Source: CAYPNF01 sp964411985 (GTDB lineage Bacteria; Verrucomicrobiota; Verrucomicrobiia; Limisphaerales; J093). From it: a DNA stretch of 64,000 bases. The stretch covers positions 1 through 64,000 of the forward strand of contig CAYPNF010000018.1 in NCBI GenBank assembly GCA_964411985.1, in the 5' to 3' direction. The notes under the pieces were generated by a model. It searched no databases and was not told where the DNA came from. It saw only the letters and a program-made list of their open reading frames with translations. Made by a program: the position numbers and the translations under genes. Positions 42,251 through 53,400 of the stretch are shown piece by piece. The first letter of the stretch is position 1. Each line of letters opens with the position of its first letter.

Positions 42251-43431
42251 GTGTTTTTGATCGCCGTTATGAGATGATGCCCCGTGCGGAGTTAGAGCAA
42301 CTTCAGTTGGAGAGACTGCAGGCGCTCTTGGTACGCCTGCGCCGCAACGTGCGCCGATACCGGGAACGACTCGCTGAGGTGCGTGTCGAGTCGCTGACAG
42401 ATCTCGCCCAGATTCCTCTGACCACCCCTGAGGATATGGCGGAAGCTTTTCCCTACAGCATGTTTGCCTTTCCGTTGCGCGAGGTGATCCGCTTGCACAG
42501 CACGGTGGGCCCCGAGGGCCGCCCGTTGGTGATTGGGCATACGAAGAACGACCTCACTCAATGGGGCCGGCTCGTGGCGCGGCAACTCGTCGCCAGTGGA
42601 GTCACCGCCAACGATGTGGTTCAAATATGTCTTGGCGGAAACGTCTTCAAAGGGGCCGCCGGTTTTCTCTACGGCGCCCAGGTGATCGAAGCCTCTGTGA
42701 TCGCCGAAGATCCGAAGCACATTGACTACCAACTGGCCATGCTTCGGAGCTACCGGCCCACCGTATTGATCACCACCCCCACCAACGCGTGTGAACTGGT
42801 CCGAGCCATGGAACGAAAACGTATCGATCCTCAGTCGCTCCATTTGCGTACCGTGCTTCTTTCCCGGCCGGTCGACCAGGGCATGAGGGACACCCTCCGG
42901 AGTGGGCTGTTTGCGTCGGTACAATGCAATTTCGGGCTTGGGGAGATTCTCGATCCGGGTTTTTGCTGTGAGTGCGAGGCCGGCCGATTCCATGTCCACG
43001 AGGACCACTTCCTGGTCGAGGCCCGCGATGGGGAACTACTCGTGACGACCTTGTGCCGCGAAGCGGTGCCCTTGCTGCGGTACCAGACTCGGATCGCGTG
43101 CAAGATCGACCGGGAGAAGTGTTCCTGCGGTCGGACCGGCCTGGTCATCCAGCCTGGGCCTCGTCTGGACCAGCGACTCTGTGTGAACGAGGTGCCTCTC
43201 TATGAGGGGCAGATTGCGGAGGTCCTGGCCGAGACTCAGGCCGCCAATCACCCGTTCCGGGTCCAGGTGACTGATGGGCATGTCGTCGTGCGAATTGAGT
43301 TATCCGATAGTCTGTTTGACGACACCATCTGGTTTATGGAAAAAGTCCGGCGGGAAATTGAGTCCGAGTTTCTCCTGCGCCTGGACATTGAGGCGGAGGT
43401 TCGGTTTGTGGTTCGGGAGCGGCCGCGGTGA
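42247..43431 (+). CDS. PaaK-like adenylate-forming protein, degenerate P-loop
   Basis: A 394-residue protein of the phenylacetate-CoA ligase type. The C-terminal half is recognisable: FGLGEILDPGFCCECEAGRF then VHEDHFLVEA, LLRYQTR and CSCGRTG, all matching PaaK positions. The usual ATP loop SSGTTGKP is STVGPEGRP here (residues 85-93), losing the two threonines and the lysine, and the N-terminal half is short compared with about 430 residues in PaaK. It may still adenylate an unusual acid, or it may have become non-catalytic. The ATG at 42247 overlaps the livF stop (ATGA). The link to a Liv importer suggests activation or sensing of the imported carboxylate. Confidence 0.75.
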   Translation: MSVFDRRYEMMPRAELEQLQLERLQALLVRLRRNVRRYRERLAEVRVESLTDLAQIPLTTPEDMAEAFPYSMFAFPLREVIRLHSTVGPEGRPLVIGHTKNDLTQWGRLVARQLVASGVTANDVVQICLGGNVFKGAAGFLYGAQVIEASVIAEDPKHIDYQLAMLRSYRPTVLITTPTNACELVRAMERKRIDPQSLHLRTVLLSRPVDQGMRDTLRSGLFASVQCNFGLGEILDPGFCCECEAGRFHVHEDHFLVEARDGELLVTTLCREAVPLLRYQTRIACKIDREKCSCGRTGLVIQPGPRLDQRLCVNEVPLYEGQIAEVLAETQAANHPFRVQVTDGHVVVRIELSDSLFDDTIWFMEKVRREIESEFLLRLDIEAEVRFVVRERPR

Positions 43432-43458
43432 TACGGATGGGGAGAAATCGCTCGCGTT

Positions 43459-44595
43459 TCAGGTCCTATTGATCTCGAAAGGGGGAAGGTTCGTCACTCT
43501 CTCTTGTGGTGTGCGGGACGGGTTGTCCTGCTCGAGGAGCCATCGCAGTCCATCTTCCAAGACGCGCTTCGTATGCTCCAGGTTGATCCCAACGTGGTCG
43601 GACTCGTACCAGCTGATCAGTTTGGGTTCCTTGGCGGCATCCTGCAGCGCTTTACCTGCCGAGGTGGCAACCAGCACATCATACCTGCCGTTCTGAAAGT
43701 ACACCGGTCTGGGTGAAATCCTGGCGACATAGTGAATAGGATCCGTGACTCCTAGAAAATAGCGGGCCAACGGTTTCATGACGGCGAGCACCACCCCCAC
43801 CTTACGCTCCTGGGATTGGGTCAATACGGGCAAGGGGGGCTTCTCGGGGTTGAGATTCTTGCCATCGATCAAACCCAGCATCACGGCTACACCCAGGTGA
43901 TTCGCATACGAGTCGATGAGTTTGCCAAAGTCACCTCCCCCATAGACCATCACTCCTGCCCGCACCCGCTGGTCCATGGCCATGAGCGTGCTGCCGGTGA
44001 CCGCGCCGTAGCTGGCGCCCACCAGGTAAATGCGTTGCGAATCGAGATCCGGGCGTGTCGCAAGATAGTCGATGAGCCGCCTGGCTTCGTTGATGGTCTT
44101 GGCCGGACGTTGACGGAATGCTTCCAGACGAGCGAGGACGGATCGGCTCCCGCGTAGTTTCCGTTCGCCTTGGGTGTACTGGTCAAACGTTGTGAGTGCA
44201 AATCCCGCCTGATTGAAGGGGAGGGTGATTTCCTTCAGGAAGTTCTTGTTTTGGCCGATTCCGTGCAGGAAGACGACCACCGGCAGCTTCGCACTTTTGG
44301 GACGAGCGGGGAAGGAGATCAAGGCGGGAACTCTTTCTCCCTGGTATCCGTCAAAGGCAAACCGGGTGATCGTGCAGCCTCTTTCCGGGGTTTCCTTGTG
44401 GAGTTCGATCGTTTCGATGACTGCGAGGTTCAGCGGTGCGCTCGGGTCATAGTTGTCGAAATAGTGTGCGTCGCGATACGCCTTCATGGCCCAAAGCAAG
44501 GCTGCTACCGTCAACAGGAAGCCGAGAGTGAACCTAAGGACTTTCTTCCAAACGAGGGATCTCGCGCTCATGGGCAGGTTAGGTGGGTAGTTCAC
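43459..44595 (-). CDS. Membrane-anchored alpha/beta hydrolase
   Basis: A 378-residue hydrolase with one N-terminal membrane helix (FTLGFLLTVAALLWAMKA, about residues 22-40) and the catalytic domain presumably outside. VVVFLHGIGQNKNF is the oxyanion loop, VGASYGAVTG the nucleophile elbow (Ser), and a late YDVLVATSAG/ESDHVGI segment supplies the Asp and His. It resembles dienelactone-hydrolase/acetyl-xylan-esterase-type enzymes but the substrate cannot be named. The ATG at 44595 is used; ATG 44571 is an alternative. It converges with the PaaK-like gene (27 bp) and is divergent from GH110. Confidence 0.85.
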   Translation of the reverse strand: MNYPPNLPMSARSLVWKKVLRFTLGFLLTVAALLWAMKAYRDAHYFDNYDPSAPLNLAVIETIELHKETPERGCTITRFAFDGYQGERVPALISFPARPKSAKLPVVVFLHGIGQNKNFLKEITLPFNQAGFALTTFDQYTQGERKLRGSRSVLARLEAFRQRPAKTINEARRLIDYLATRPDLDSQRIYLVGASYGAVTGSTLMAMDQRVRAGVMVYGGGDFGKLIDSYANHLGVAVMLGLIDGKNLNPEKPPLPVLTQSQERKVGVVLAVMKPLARYFLGVTDPIHYVARISPRPVYFQNGRYDVLVATSAGKALQDAAKEPKLISWYESDHVGINLEHTKRVLEDGLRWLLEQDNPSRTPQERVTNLPPFEINRT

Positions 44596-44890
44596 GAACT
44601 GGGAGTTCGGCCAGAGCCATTGAAGGAGCGAAAGCGAAGGCCCTTCGGTGCGAGACCGACTTCAGCGCAGAGGCGATCTTCCGCCCGGGAGTGATTTGCG
44701 TTGAAGATGACATGTCAGAGCTCTCTGGCCCGATGCTAAACCGGCATCTCCGGTACCACAAGCGCCAACCTGGTTCCGGTTCTGGTAGGTTTGGACGGGG
44801 CGGGGTGCCCGGGTTGGTGACCGTGAGGTTTCACTTTTGGCTTCCTTCGTTGTTGCCTGGGACGGTGGGAAACTGGAATGGTGTACAGCC

Positions 44891-46732
44891 ATGAGATTCA
44901 AACTAAAGACCGGTGGTTCTCGGTGGTGTGTGTGGCTCGCAGGGCTGAGCTTTGGGCTGGTGTTCACCCACGGCGCCGAAGTTCGCGTGACCGACTTTGG
45001 GCTGAAACCCGACAGCCGTCAGAACGCGGTCCCGGCGGTGAGGCGGGCGCTGGAGGCCTGCCGAAAGATCGACAATCCGGTGGTGGTCTTTCCACAGGGA
45101 CGGTACGACTTTTGGCCACAGGGCTGCACGGAGAAGGACTACTTCGAGTCCAATACCACTGACAATAATCCTAAGCGGTTGGCGGTCTATTTGGAGAACT
45201 TCAGCGGTTTAACCCTGGACGGTGGTGGATCCACCTTCGTCTTCCACGACCGAATGCAGCCCTTCACGATCGACCATTCCGTGGGAGTGACTGTCCGAGA
45301 CTGCAGTATTGACTGGCAGATTCCCCTGACGGCGGAGGCACTGGTTTTGGCATCCACCGAGGGTTCTCTGGACCTGGGGATCGACGACCGACAGTTTCCT
45401 TACATTATCGAGGGAGGTAAACTCACGTTCGTTGGGGAGGGATGGAAGAGCCGTTGGTGGGATACCATGGAGTTCGACGGTAAGACCTTGAGAGTTGTGG
45501 CTGGGACCGGTGACGCCGGGTGTCTTGGGTCGGGTTGGCGAGACTACCAGGCTGAGGAGCTGGAGAAAGGTCGAGTGCGACTCCACCGTCGCTTCGGCCG
45601 ACGGCCCGCACCGGGCAATATCCTGGTCCTTCGCCACAGCGAGCGGGACCATGCCGGAATCTTCGTCGTCGAGAGCAAGGATACAACGATTGAGAACGTG
45701 AATCTGCACCATTGTGCCGGCCTGGGACTGCTGGCCCAGTTTTCAGAGAATCTTACGGTTCGGCGCTTGAATGCTGTCCCTTCGGCACAGCGAAAAGTCG
45801 TATCGGGTCACGACGACGGGGTTCAGGTCTCCAACTGTCGGGGTCTCGTCCGCATTGAAGACTGCCGCTTTCACGGTTTGATGGACGATCCGATCAACGT
45901 CCACGGTACCAGTGTCCGCATCATCGGTCGGCCCGCGCCGGATCGGTTGCTGTGCAAGTTCATGCATGAGCAGTCCACCGGGATGACCTGGGGAAGGGTA
46001 GGGGACCGCGTCGGGTTGATTGAGAATGACTCGATGAGGACCGTGGGGCAGGGTGTTTGCGCCCGTTATGAAGCCAAAGACCGGGATACTTTCGAGGTTA
46101 CCTTGGAAGGCTCAATCCCCGCGGGGGTTGAAATAGGTGATGCCTTGGAGAATCTGACATGGTCACCCGAAGTCATCATCCGAGGATGCCATTTTGCTTC
46201 GAACCGGGCTCGCGGGCTTCTGGTCTCAACACCTGGCAAGGTGTTGATTGAGGGAAACCGATTCGAATCCAGTGGTTCGGCTATCCTCATCGCCGGGGAT
46301 GCCAACTCCTGGTACGAATCGGGTGCAGTGACCGACGTCACCATTCGGCGTAACATTTTTGAGGCTTCTTGTCTTGGGTCGATGTACCAGTTCTGCGAGG
46401 GGATCATCAGCATCTACCCGGAGATTCCCAAGCCGGATGTGGCTTATCCTTTTCATCGAAACATTCGGATCGAAGATAACGAGTTTCACCCCTTCGACTT
46501 TCCCGTTCTTTACGCAAAATCTGTCGATGGACTTATCTTCACGAACAACCGCATGATCCGAAGCCACGACTTGGCGCCGTTCCACTCCAGGAAGGCAACG
46601 CTGACTCTGGAGTTTTGCCGAGGTGTACGCGTTGAGGGCAATCACTTCGAAGGGGAGGTTTTGGGGAAGAACATCGTCCTGAAGGAAACCACGGACGTTC
46701 AGGTGGGGCCCGGGCAGGGCTGGGTCCAATGA
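44891..46732 (+). CDS. Glycoside hydrolase family 110 alpha-galactosidase-like protein
   Basis: A 613-residue exported right-handed beta-helix enzyme. After a signal peptide (WLAGLSFGLVFTHGA) it reads VTDFGLKPDSRQNAVPAV, FPQGRYDFWPQG and later HDDGVQVSNC, DDPINVHG and GCHFASNRARGLLVST, the sequence order of GH110 enzymes that cleave terminal alpha-1,3-linked galactose. The frame is open to 44837, but the ATG at 44891 leads directly into the signal peptide. The 295 bp before it (44596-44890) contain no gene. Linkage specificity (branched or linear) is not decidable here. Confidence 0.88.
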   Translation: MRFKLKTGGSRWCVWLAGLSFGLVFTHGAEVRVTDFGLKPDSRQNAVPAVRRALEACRKIDNPVVVFPQGRYDFWPQGCTEKDYFESNTTDNNPKRLAVYLENFSGLTLDGGGSTFVFHDRMQPFTIDHSVGVTVRDCSIDWQIPLTAEALVLASTEGSLDLGIDDRQFPYIIEGGKLTFVGEGWKSRWWDTMEFDGKTLRVVAGTGDAGCLGSGWRDYQAEELEKGRVRLHRRFGRRPAPGNILVLRHSERDHAGIFVVESKDTTIENVNLHHCAGLGLLAQFSENLTVRRLNAVPSAQRKVVSGHDDGVQVSNCRGLVRIEDCRFHGLMDDPINVHGTSVRIIGRPAPDRLLCKFMHEQSTGMTWGRVGDRVGLIENDSMRTVGQGVCARYEAKDRDTFEVTLEGSIPAGVEIGDALENLTWSPEVIIRGCHFASNRARGLLVSTPGKVLIEGNRFESSGSAILIAGDANSWYESGAVTDVTIRRNIFEASCLGSMYQFCEGIISIYPEIPKPDVAYPFHRNIRIEDNEFHPFDFPVLYAKSVDGLIFTNNRMIRSHDLAPFHSRKATLTLEFCRGVRVEGNHFEGEVLGKNIVLKETTDVQVGPGQGWVQ

Positions 46733-46909
46733 GAAGCGGTTCTGAGTGGATCTCTCTCGGGTCCAGCGCACAGGCGTCAGGGGGCGGAGTAAGCGGGGGG
46801 ATCTTCATGCTCGTCGATCAGATGTCAGAATGCCCAGGCGACTGGCTCTTGCAGCAGAGAATCGCTTGACCGACCGAAGTGCACGAACCAGACTGTAGCA
46901 GGCTTCATA

Positions 46910-48943
46910 ATGCACAGCGTTACCTTTCTTCAGGATCTGGCCGTGGTTATGATTGTGGCGGGTTTGGTGACGGTGGCATTTCATCGTTTCAAACAGCCAG
47001 TCGTACTCGGTTATATCCTCGCAGGCGTTATCATTGGTCCGCACACGCCTCCGTTTCCGCTGATCCACGACAAGGAGGCCATCGACACTTTGGCGGAACT
47101 GGGTGTGATTCTGCTGATGTTCTCGATTGGACTTGAGTTTAGTCTGCGCAAGCTCAAGCAGGTGGGGTGGTCCGCGTTGATCGCGGCACCTCTGGGAATC
47201 CTGATCATGCTCTGGATCGGTTTCCAGATCGGTCGCCTCTTCGGCTGGAGTATCATGGACAGCGTCTTTTTGGGTGCCATGATTTCCGTTTCCTCTACGA
47301 TTATCATTGCAAAATCATTGGCGGACCTTGGTAAGACCAAGGAGCGGTTTGCTCAACTCATCTTTGGCATTCTCATCGTCGAAGACATCCTGGCGATCGT
47401 CATGATCGTGCTGCTTTCGGGGATCGCCATGACTGGCTCGCTAAATGGGGTCGCGATCGGCATCTCCCTTGGGAAGTTGGGGATCTTTCTTGTAGCAACG
47501 TTGGTCGTGGGTTTGCTCGCAGTGCCGCGCCTCATTGGTTACGTGGCGAGATTCAAGAGCAACGAGATGCTGCTCATCACGGTCCTGGCCCTGTGCTTTG
47601 GCTTTTCTTTGTTGGCTGCCAAGTTGGGTTATAGCGTGGCGCTCGGGGCCTTTATTATTGGAGCAGTGATAGCTGAGTCACGCGAGATCCATCGTATTGA
47701 GATCCTGACGGAGCCGATTCGCGACATGTTCAGTGCCATGTTCTTTGTGGCGATTGGATTATTGATTGATCCGAAGCTGCTGGCACAGCATTGGTTGCCT
47801 GTCACGGTGATCACGATTGGGGTTGTGTTTGGGCAAGTCTTAAGCTGCGCTTTGGGCTCTTTCCTGGCGGGGAACGACCCCCGCACCTCCCTTCGGGTGG
47901 GTCTGGGTCTCGCTCAAATTGGTGAGTTCTCCTTCATTATAGCGGCACTCGGACTTTCCTTGAACGTGACCAGCGGGTTCCTTTATCCGATAGCGGTGGC
48001 CGTTTCTGCCATCACCACGCTCTTGAATCCCTATTTGATCAAGAACGCCGACCCTCTGGTAGACTGGTTTGGCCGCCTTGCACCACCCCGGCTGGTCGAC
48101 CACCTAGCCCTCTATACGCGGTGGGTCGGGCAACGCAGCAGCCAACGGCAAAACAGCTTGGCTCGAAGACTCGTGCGACGATGGTCGGGTCAAATGGCGT
48201 TGAACGTGGTGTTGGTGGCCGCGATCTTCGTAGGGGCGGCGTTTGTCGCGGCGCGTCCACCGGTGTGGATGCAGGGACTGCCGTTCGAAACCGAATCGAC
48301 GAAAGCGATTCTTTGGCTCAGTGCAATGATCCTATCCCTACCCCTGCTCATCGCAACCGTTCGCAAGGTGCAGGCCTTGGGGATGTTGATCTCCGAAATG
48401 CGAGTCACCCGGGCATCCGCGGGTGAACGAACCGACGCTATCCGTGCGGTGGTTGCCCAGGGTGTTCTGGCTGCAGGAGTGGCGTTCCTGAGCGTGTACT
48501 TGCTGTTGCTTAGTTCCACGCTGTTGCCTTCCCTGGAAGTACTGTTGGTTTTGCTCGTCATCCTGGCCTTGGTGACATGGTTGCTCTGGCGTTCCTTTGT
48601 GAAGATCTATTCCAGAGCCCAAATCGCCCTGCTGGACACCTTCGCCCAGCCGGCGCCAAACCGGCCGGTGCAGGCTCCAGCGCACCTGCCCGAGTTTCTT
48701 CGCGAGGCTGACCTGGAAACGGTCGAAGTAGCTGCGGATGCCCCTGCTGCTGGGAAGCTGATTCGCGAGTTGGAATTGCGTACGGTTACTGGCGCAAGCA
48801 TCGTGGGAATTGAACGCAAGACCGGTGAGCGCATCATCAATCCTAGCCCGGACGAGGAGCTTCAACCCAACGACCAGGTGCTGCTACTGGGGTCCCGCTC
48901 GCAGCTTGATTCGGCAAAGCCTCTCTTTTCGACACGGAGATAG
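46910..48943 (+). CDS. CPA2 cation:proton antiporter with C-terminal TrkA-C domain
   Basis: A 677-residue membrane protein. The 12-13-helix exchanger domain covers about residues 1-390 (GYILAGVIIGPHTPP, ELGVILLMFSIGLEFSLRKL, LGAMISVSSTIIIAKSLAD are typical of the KefB/YbaL branch). A second hydrophobic block (about 420-560) follows, then a cytoplasmic TrkA-C/RCK_C domain (about 590-670) with TGASIVGIERKTG and NDQVLLLGS. There is no RCK_N nucleotide domain, unlike KefB, so gating by NAD-type ligands is unlikely. It probably exchanges K+ or Na+ for protons. The 177 bp before it contain no gene. Confidence 0.9.
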   Translation: MHSVTFLQDLAVVMIVAGLVTVAFHRFKQPVVLGYILAGVIIGPHTPPFPLIHDKEAIDTLAELGVILLMFSIGLEFSLRKLKQVGWSALIAAPLGILIMLWIGFQIGRLFGWSIMDSVFLGAMISVSSTIIIAKSLADLGKTKERFAQLIFGILIVEDILAIVMIVLLSGIAMTGSLNGVAIGISLGKLGIFLVATLVVGLLAVPRLIGYVARFKSNEMLLITVLALCFGFSLLAAKLGYSVALGAFIIGAVIAESREIHRIEILTEPIRDMFSAMFFVAIGLLIDPKLLAQHWLPVTVITIGVVFGQVLSCALGSFLAGNDPRTSLRVGLGLAQIGEFSFIIAALGLSLNVTSGFLYPIAVAVSAITTLLNPYLIKNADPLVDWFGRLAPPRLVDHLALYTRWVGQRSSQRQNSLARRLVRRWSGQMALNVVLVAAIFVGAAFVAARPPVWMQGLPFETESTKAILWLSAMILSLPLLIATVRKVQALGMLISEMRVTRASAGERTDAIRAVVAQGVLAAGVAFLSVYLLLLSSTLLPSLEVLLVLLVILALVTWLLWRSFVKIYSRAQIALLDTFAQPAPNRPVQAPAHLPEFLREADLETVEVAADAPAAGKLIRELELRTVTGASIVGIERKTGERIINPSPDEELQPNDQVLLLGSRSQLDSAKPLFSTRR

Positions 48944-48998
48944 TCTCCTTCGTCTGAATTCCGAACCGCGAACCCAACCAAAGTATTCCGTGGACGGT

Positions 48999-50252
48999 TC
49001 AGGGAGTTGCCTGGCTTGCGTCACTGCGCCAGCGATAGGCGACCAGCGCTTTGAGTTCGCGCACGAACAACTCATCATCCACGAGAGCCAAATGAGCCCA
49101 GGTCTCGGCAGGGGTCAACTGGCGTTGGTCGATCAGATCAAACCTCTCCTTGTCTGCGTGAAGAAGGTACAATTGACCGCGCTGATCGAGGGCGAGAATG
49201 CGGTCCTCGCGGGCGACCAAACTCCAGTATTTGCCGAAGGATTTGTCGCTGGTCCAAAGTTCTTTCCCCGTCTCCACTTCCATGGCCATGACCCGCTGGC
49301 TCTTCGGATGGTGGTAGGCGACGCCGTCGATGATAACGGGCGTGCTCATGTACCCCTGCGCTTTGTGCCGCCAGGCTTCTTTAATGGCGAACTGGTTGTC
49401 GGTTTGAGTGACCTTGTAGCCGATCGTCTTTCCCCCATAAGTGCTCGTGAAGAGAGTGTCTTTGTAGGCGACGGGGGTGAGGATGTTCATCCCGCGAAAG
49501 GCTTCCACCGGCTGTTCCCAAAGGACCCGTCCGTCCTCCGGATCCACCCCTGCCAGTTTTTCACGCGTCTGCACGACGAGTTGGCGTTTCCCGGCCAGGG
49601 AGGCGAAAACCGGCGAGGAAAAGACGCTGCCCCACATCCCGCCCCGGTCTTTGAGCGTGCGCCAGAGGAGTTGGCCGGTCTTCTTGTTTAGCTTGGCGAA
49701 ACTCGCCCCGGCCTGGACGTACACGGCGTCGCCTTCCACGAGAGGAGAGCAAACGAAACCGAAATCCGGAACGGGCGCGTCCAGCTGTTTCACAAAATCG
49801 AAGCGCCAGCGTTCCTTGCCTGTCTGCACGTCCAGGCAGACCAACAAGTCACGCATCCCGGCCACAAACAGGCTTTCGCCGTCGCATGCGGGTGTGGAGC
49901 GAATCCAATCGCCGTTCGACTTGGCGAAGAACGGAACGCTCAACGCCCCTTCCCATTGGGTACGCCAAAGTTGTTTGCCGGAAGCACGGTCGAAAGCCGT
50001 GACGACCTCGGAGTGTTTTTCCTCCGTTTCCGTCGTGAACACACGTGGCCCGCTAAGGATGGGCCCAGAGTAGCTTGGTCCCAGCTCGACTCTCCAAGTC
50101 TGTTGCAGATGGTTGGTATCCAGGCTCGTTGGCCATGCCGGCCCGGTGAACTGCCCGTCCCGGGTTGGTCCTCGCCATTGCGGCCAGTCACCTGCGTGGA
50201 GCAGGGCGCCGACGCCCAAAATGGCTAGCAGGCTGCGATATTGCATTCTCAT
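48999..50252 (-). CDS. Exported PQQ-like beta-propeller protein
   Basis: A 417-residue propeller with signal peptide (SLLAILGVGALLHAGDWPQW) and the same opening WPQWRGPTRDGQ as the protein at 11816. Blades are visible as AFDRASGKQLWRT, CLDVQTGKERWRF, KLNKKTGQLLWRT and AMEVETGKELWTS. It has no PQQ-dehydrogenase active site and is best called BamB/YncE-like. The frame is open to 50351; the ATG at 50252 (MRMQYRSLL) places the signal peptide at the N-terminus. Convergent with the antiporter, 55 bp apart, and divergent from the GH127 fusion (227 bp gap without a gene). Confidence 0.85.
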   Translation of the reverse strand: MRMQYRSLLAILGVGALLHAGDWPQWRGPTRDGQFTGPAWPTSLDTNHLQQTWRVELGPSYSGPILSGPRVFTTETEEKHSEVVTAFDRASGKQLWRTQWEGALSVPFFAKSNGDWIRSTPACDGESLFVAGMRDLLVCLDVQTGKERWRFDFVKQLDAPVPDFGFVCSPLVEGDAVYVQAGASFAKLNKKTGQLLWRTLKDRGGMWGSVFSSPVFASLAGKRQLVVQTREKLAGVDPEDGRVLWEQPVEAFRGMNILTPVAYKDTLFTSTYGGKTIGYKVTQTDNQFAIKEAWRHKAQGYMSTPVIIDGVAYHHPKSQRVMAMEVETGKELWTSDKSFGKYWSLVAREDRILALDQRGQLYLLHADKERFDLIDQRQLTPAETWAHLALVDDELFVRELKALVAYRWRSDASQATP

Positions 50253-50479
50253 GGATCGTGCCACGTTCCCAACTGCCCGAAACCACTCAGCCATGCTCGC
50301 TCCAGGTCCAAGAAACCCATCTGGACTACGGCGCCGGCGGTTCCAAGCCATGCAACTTCACTTGAAAACAAGCCTGGCGCAAGGGGCAACTTACCGAAGT
50401 CCTGGTAGACGGTTTTTCCATGTGACGTAATCGCCTGGGGTGGGTACGCTACTCTGAATTCTCACGCAAGAGACGTTCT

Positions 50480-53400
50480 ATGGCACAACCATGCTATTCC
50501 TCCTTGTGCGCGCTTGCCACTCTGATGGTCGCAAGCCTTATGCCCTGGGCTACGGCACAACCGTTTTCGGCTGTCCCATTTACCGAGGTGTCGTTTGAAG
50601 ATGCCTTTTGGGCTCCGCGAATGGAGACCAACCGTGCCTCAACCATCCCCCACCTGCTTCGTGAACTGGAAAGACAGGGTTCCTTGAATGGGTTCCGCAT
50701 CCTGGGAGGTTCGAACTCCGAGGTTTACCATGGGTACATGTGGGGAGACTCGGACGTTTATAAAACCCTCGAGGGGATCGCCGCCAGCCTGCGACTTGGT
50801 TGGGATCCAGCGTTGGCGCAGCAGATCGAAGAGATCTTTGGCAGCATCGCCGCCGCGCAACGGCCGGATGGCTATTTGTTTCCTCATCTGCAAATCACCG
50901 AACCTGCCTACCGGCCATTTGCGGACGAGACCACGCGTACGTGCGAATCCTACAGTATCGGTCATTTCATTGAAGCTGCGGTGGCCTACTCCTATCTCAC
51001 GAAGAGGACGAATGGCCTGGGGATGGCGCGTCAGGCAGCAGAGCTTCTGCGTGCCACTCATGCCGGCGGGGACCTGCTGCAGCTTTCCGGGCACCCTGAG
51101 GTGGAGTTGGCCCTGATCCGGCTTTACCAGGTCACCGGGGACCGAAGCTACCTTGATCTTGCCTCTTCCTTTGTGGAGAACGCCCGACGCAAGACGACTC
51201 TTTGGTCTCAAGGTCAACCTCCCTTGGCGGGTGCAGAAGCCCGGGGCCACGCTGTCGCCATGCTTTACCTCTATTCTGCCGCCACTGAGGTGGCCCAGAT
51301 CAAGGGAGATGCCTCTCTGGCCGACCTAATGCGCCAAAAGTGGACCAACATCGTGGGGCGAAAGCTGTACCTGACGGGAGGTCTTGGACACAGTCGATAC
51401 AGTGAAGGCTTCGCCGCTGATTACGATTTGCCGAACGATCTTGCCTATTGCGAGACCTGCGCTGCGATCGCCAATGTCTTCTGGAATCAGCGTCTGTTTC
51501 TGGCCACCGGCAACTCAGCCTACGTTGACGTATTGGAACGGTCCCTCTACAACAACGTTTTGGCCGGGGTGGCGAAGGAAGGGAACCGATTCTTCTACGT
51601 GAACCCCCTGGCTGCGGACGGACAACGGAAGTTTAACCATGGCTTGGCCGAGCGCTTCCCCTGGACGGGTTGCCCGTGTTGTCCTGTCAACCTTGTCCGC
51701 TTCATTCCAAGGATCGGGGATTACTTCTATGCAATCAGGGGGGATGAGGTGTTTGTGAACCTTTACGGACAAGGACAAGCCCGTATTCGTGTGTCCGCCG
51801 GGGAGTTGGCCATTCGACAGGATACCCTTTACCCGTGGAAAGGTCAGGTGGGGATCACTGTCACCTCCGCGCCGCAACAGGAATTGGCGTTGCACCTTCG
51901 GATTCCCGGCTGGGCGAGAGGACGCCCGCTTCCAAGTGACCTTTACCGCTACACCGACGCCAGTTCCGAGCCCGTCACGGTTCGCCTGAACGGCCGGGCA
52001 GTCGACTCTTCCGAGCAGAACGGATACGCGGTGATCCGTCGTCGATGGAAAGAGGGGGACCGGGTTGAATTGGACCTTCCCATGCCTGTTCGGCGCGTAT
52101 TGGCCCATGAGCAGGTGAAGGAGGATGCGGGGCACGTTGCCGTGGAACGGGGGCCTCTGGTCTATTGCCTGGAAGGTGTCGATCACGGTGGGCAGGCCCT
52201 CACCCTGATTCTTCCAGACGAGGCAAAGCTGACGACTCGAGACCGGCCAGATTTGCTGGGTGGCGTTACCGTGGTTGAAGCACTGGGTCGTCGTGTTACG
52301 GGCGGCAGTTTTCGTGGGGAAGAAACGGCGGCGTTGAGGTTCATACCCTATTATGCCTGGAACCACCGGGGGGTGGGGCCCATGGCGGTTTGGATACCCC
52401 GGGCTGCGCGCGAGGCGCGGTTACCGTACGACACTTCGACATGGGTGGGGGCGAACTACACACCCGCCTATGCCGCGAACCAAGTGCAGATGTGGCACGA
52501 ATTCAACGCCAGCGTCATTGACCGGGAGTTGGCGGCTGCCCAAAAGCAGCTTGGTGTCAACACCTTGCGGGTCTATCTGCACAACCTCGTCTTTGACGCC
52601 GAACCCGAAGCGTTCCTGGCCCGGATCGAAGAGTTCCTGAGAATCTGTGATCGCCACGGTATTCGCCCCGGCTTCACGTTCTTTGATGATTGCTGGAACC
52701 ATACGAATGTCACTCTCCAAACCGGTCCGCCGGTAATGGGCCGACACAACGGACGATGGGCAGCGCTGCAAGACGTGGAGCGCGTCGATGTGAATCTCCC
52801 GAAATTCAAAGCCTACGTGCAGGACATCATCCGTGCCCATCGTGATGACCCTCGAGTGCTCTGGTGGGAAACGTACAACGAGCCTAACCTAAAGGATGGA
52901 TTTACTGAGAAACTGCGGGGCTTGGCTTATGGCTGGGCCAAAGAGATGGAGCCATGCCAACCAGTCATCGCCTGCTGGGATGATCATCCATTTACGGACA
53001 TCGTTAACGCCCACAATTACGAAGACGACTTTGGCGGAAAATGGAACCAACAGGCTGACCTGAATCCACGTAAAGGAACCGTGTTTACCGAAGCCGGAGC
53101 GCGGTGGTATGGAAAGAAGCCGCGCAGCAATGGTTCCCCCATCGAGGTAATCCATTGGTTGAAGGACCGAAAAGCCGCCGGGAAGACGGTTCCAGGCGTC
53201 TATCTCTGCTGGGAGTTGATGGTGGGGAACTCGAACTGTCGCTGGTATTGGGGTACGCCCGACGGTGCTCCCGAGCCGGCGATTCCCTGGTGTGGGCTGC
53301 TTTGGCCCAATGGCGAGCCAGTTTCGTGGGCGGAAGCAGAAGTAGTTCGCAGTTACACCACTGGCGAACGGCGCGCGCTTTTTCTTGAGGATTTTCAGAC

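Noticed and set aside
44596..44890. Small gene in the gap before GH110
   Set aside because: Only antisense-type short frames without ribosome-binding sites or recognisable sequence.
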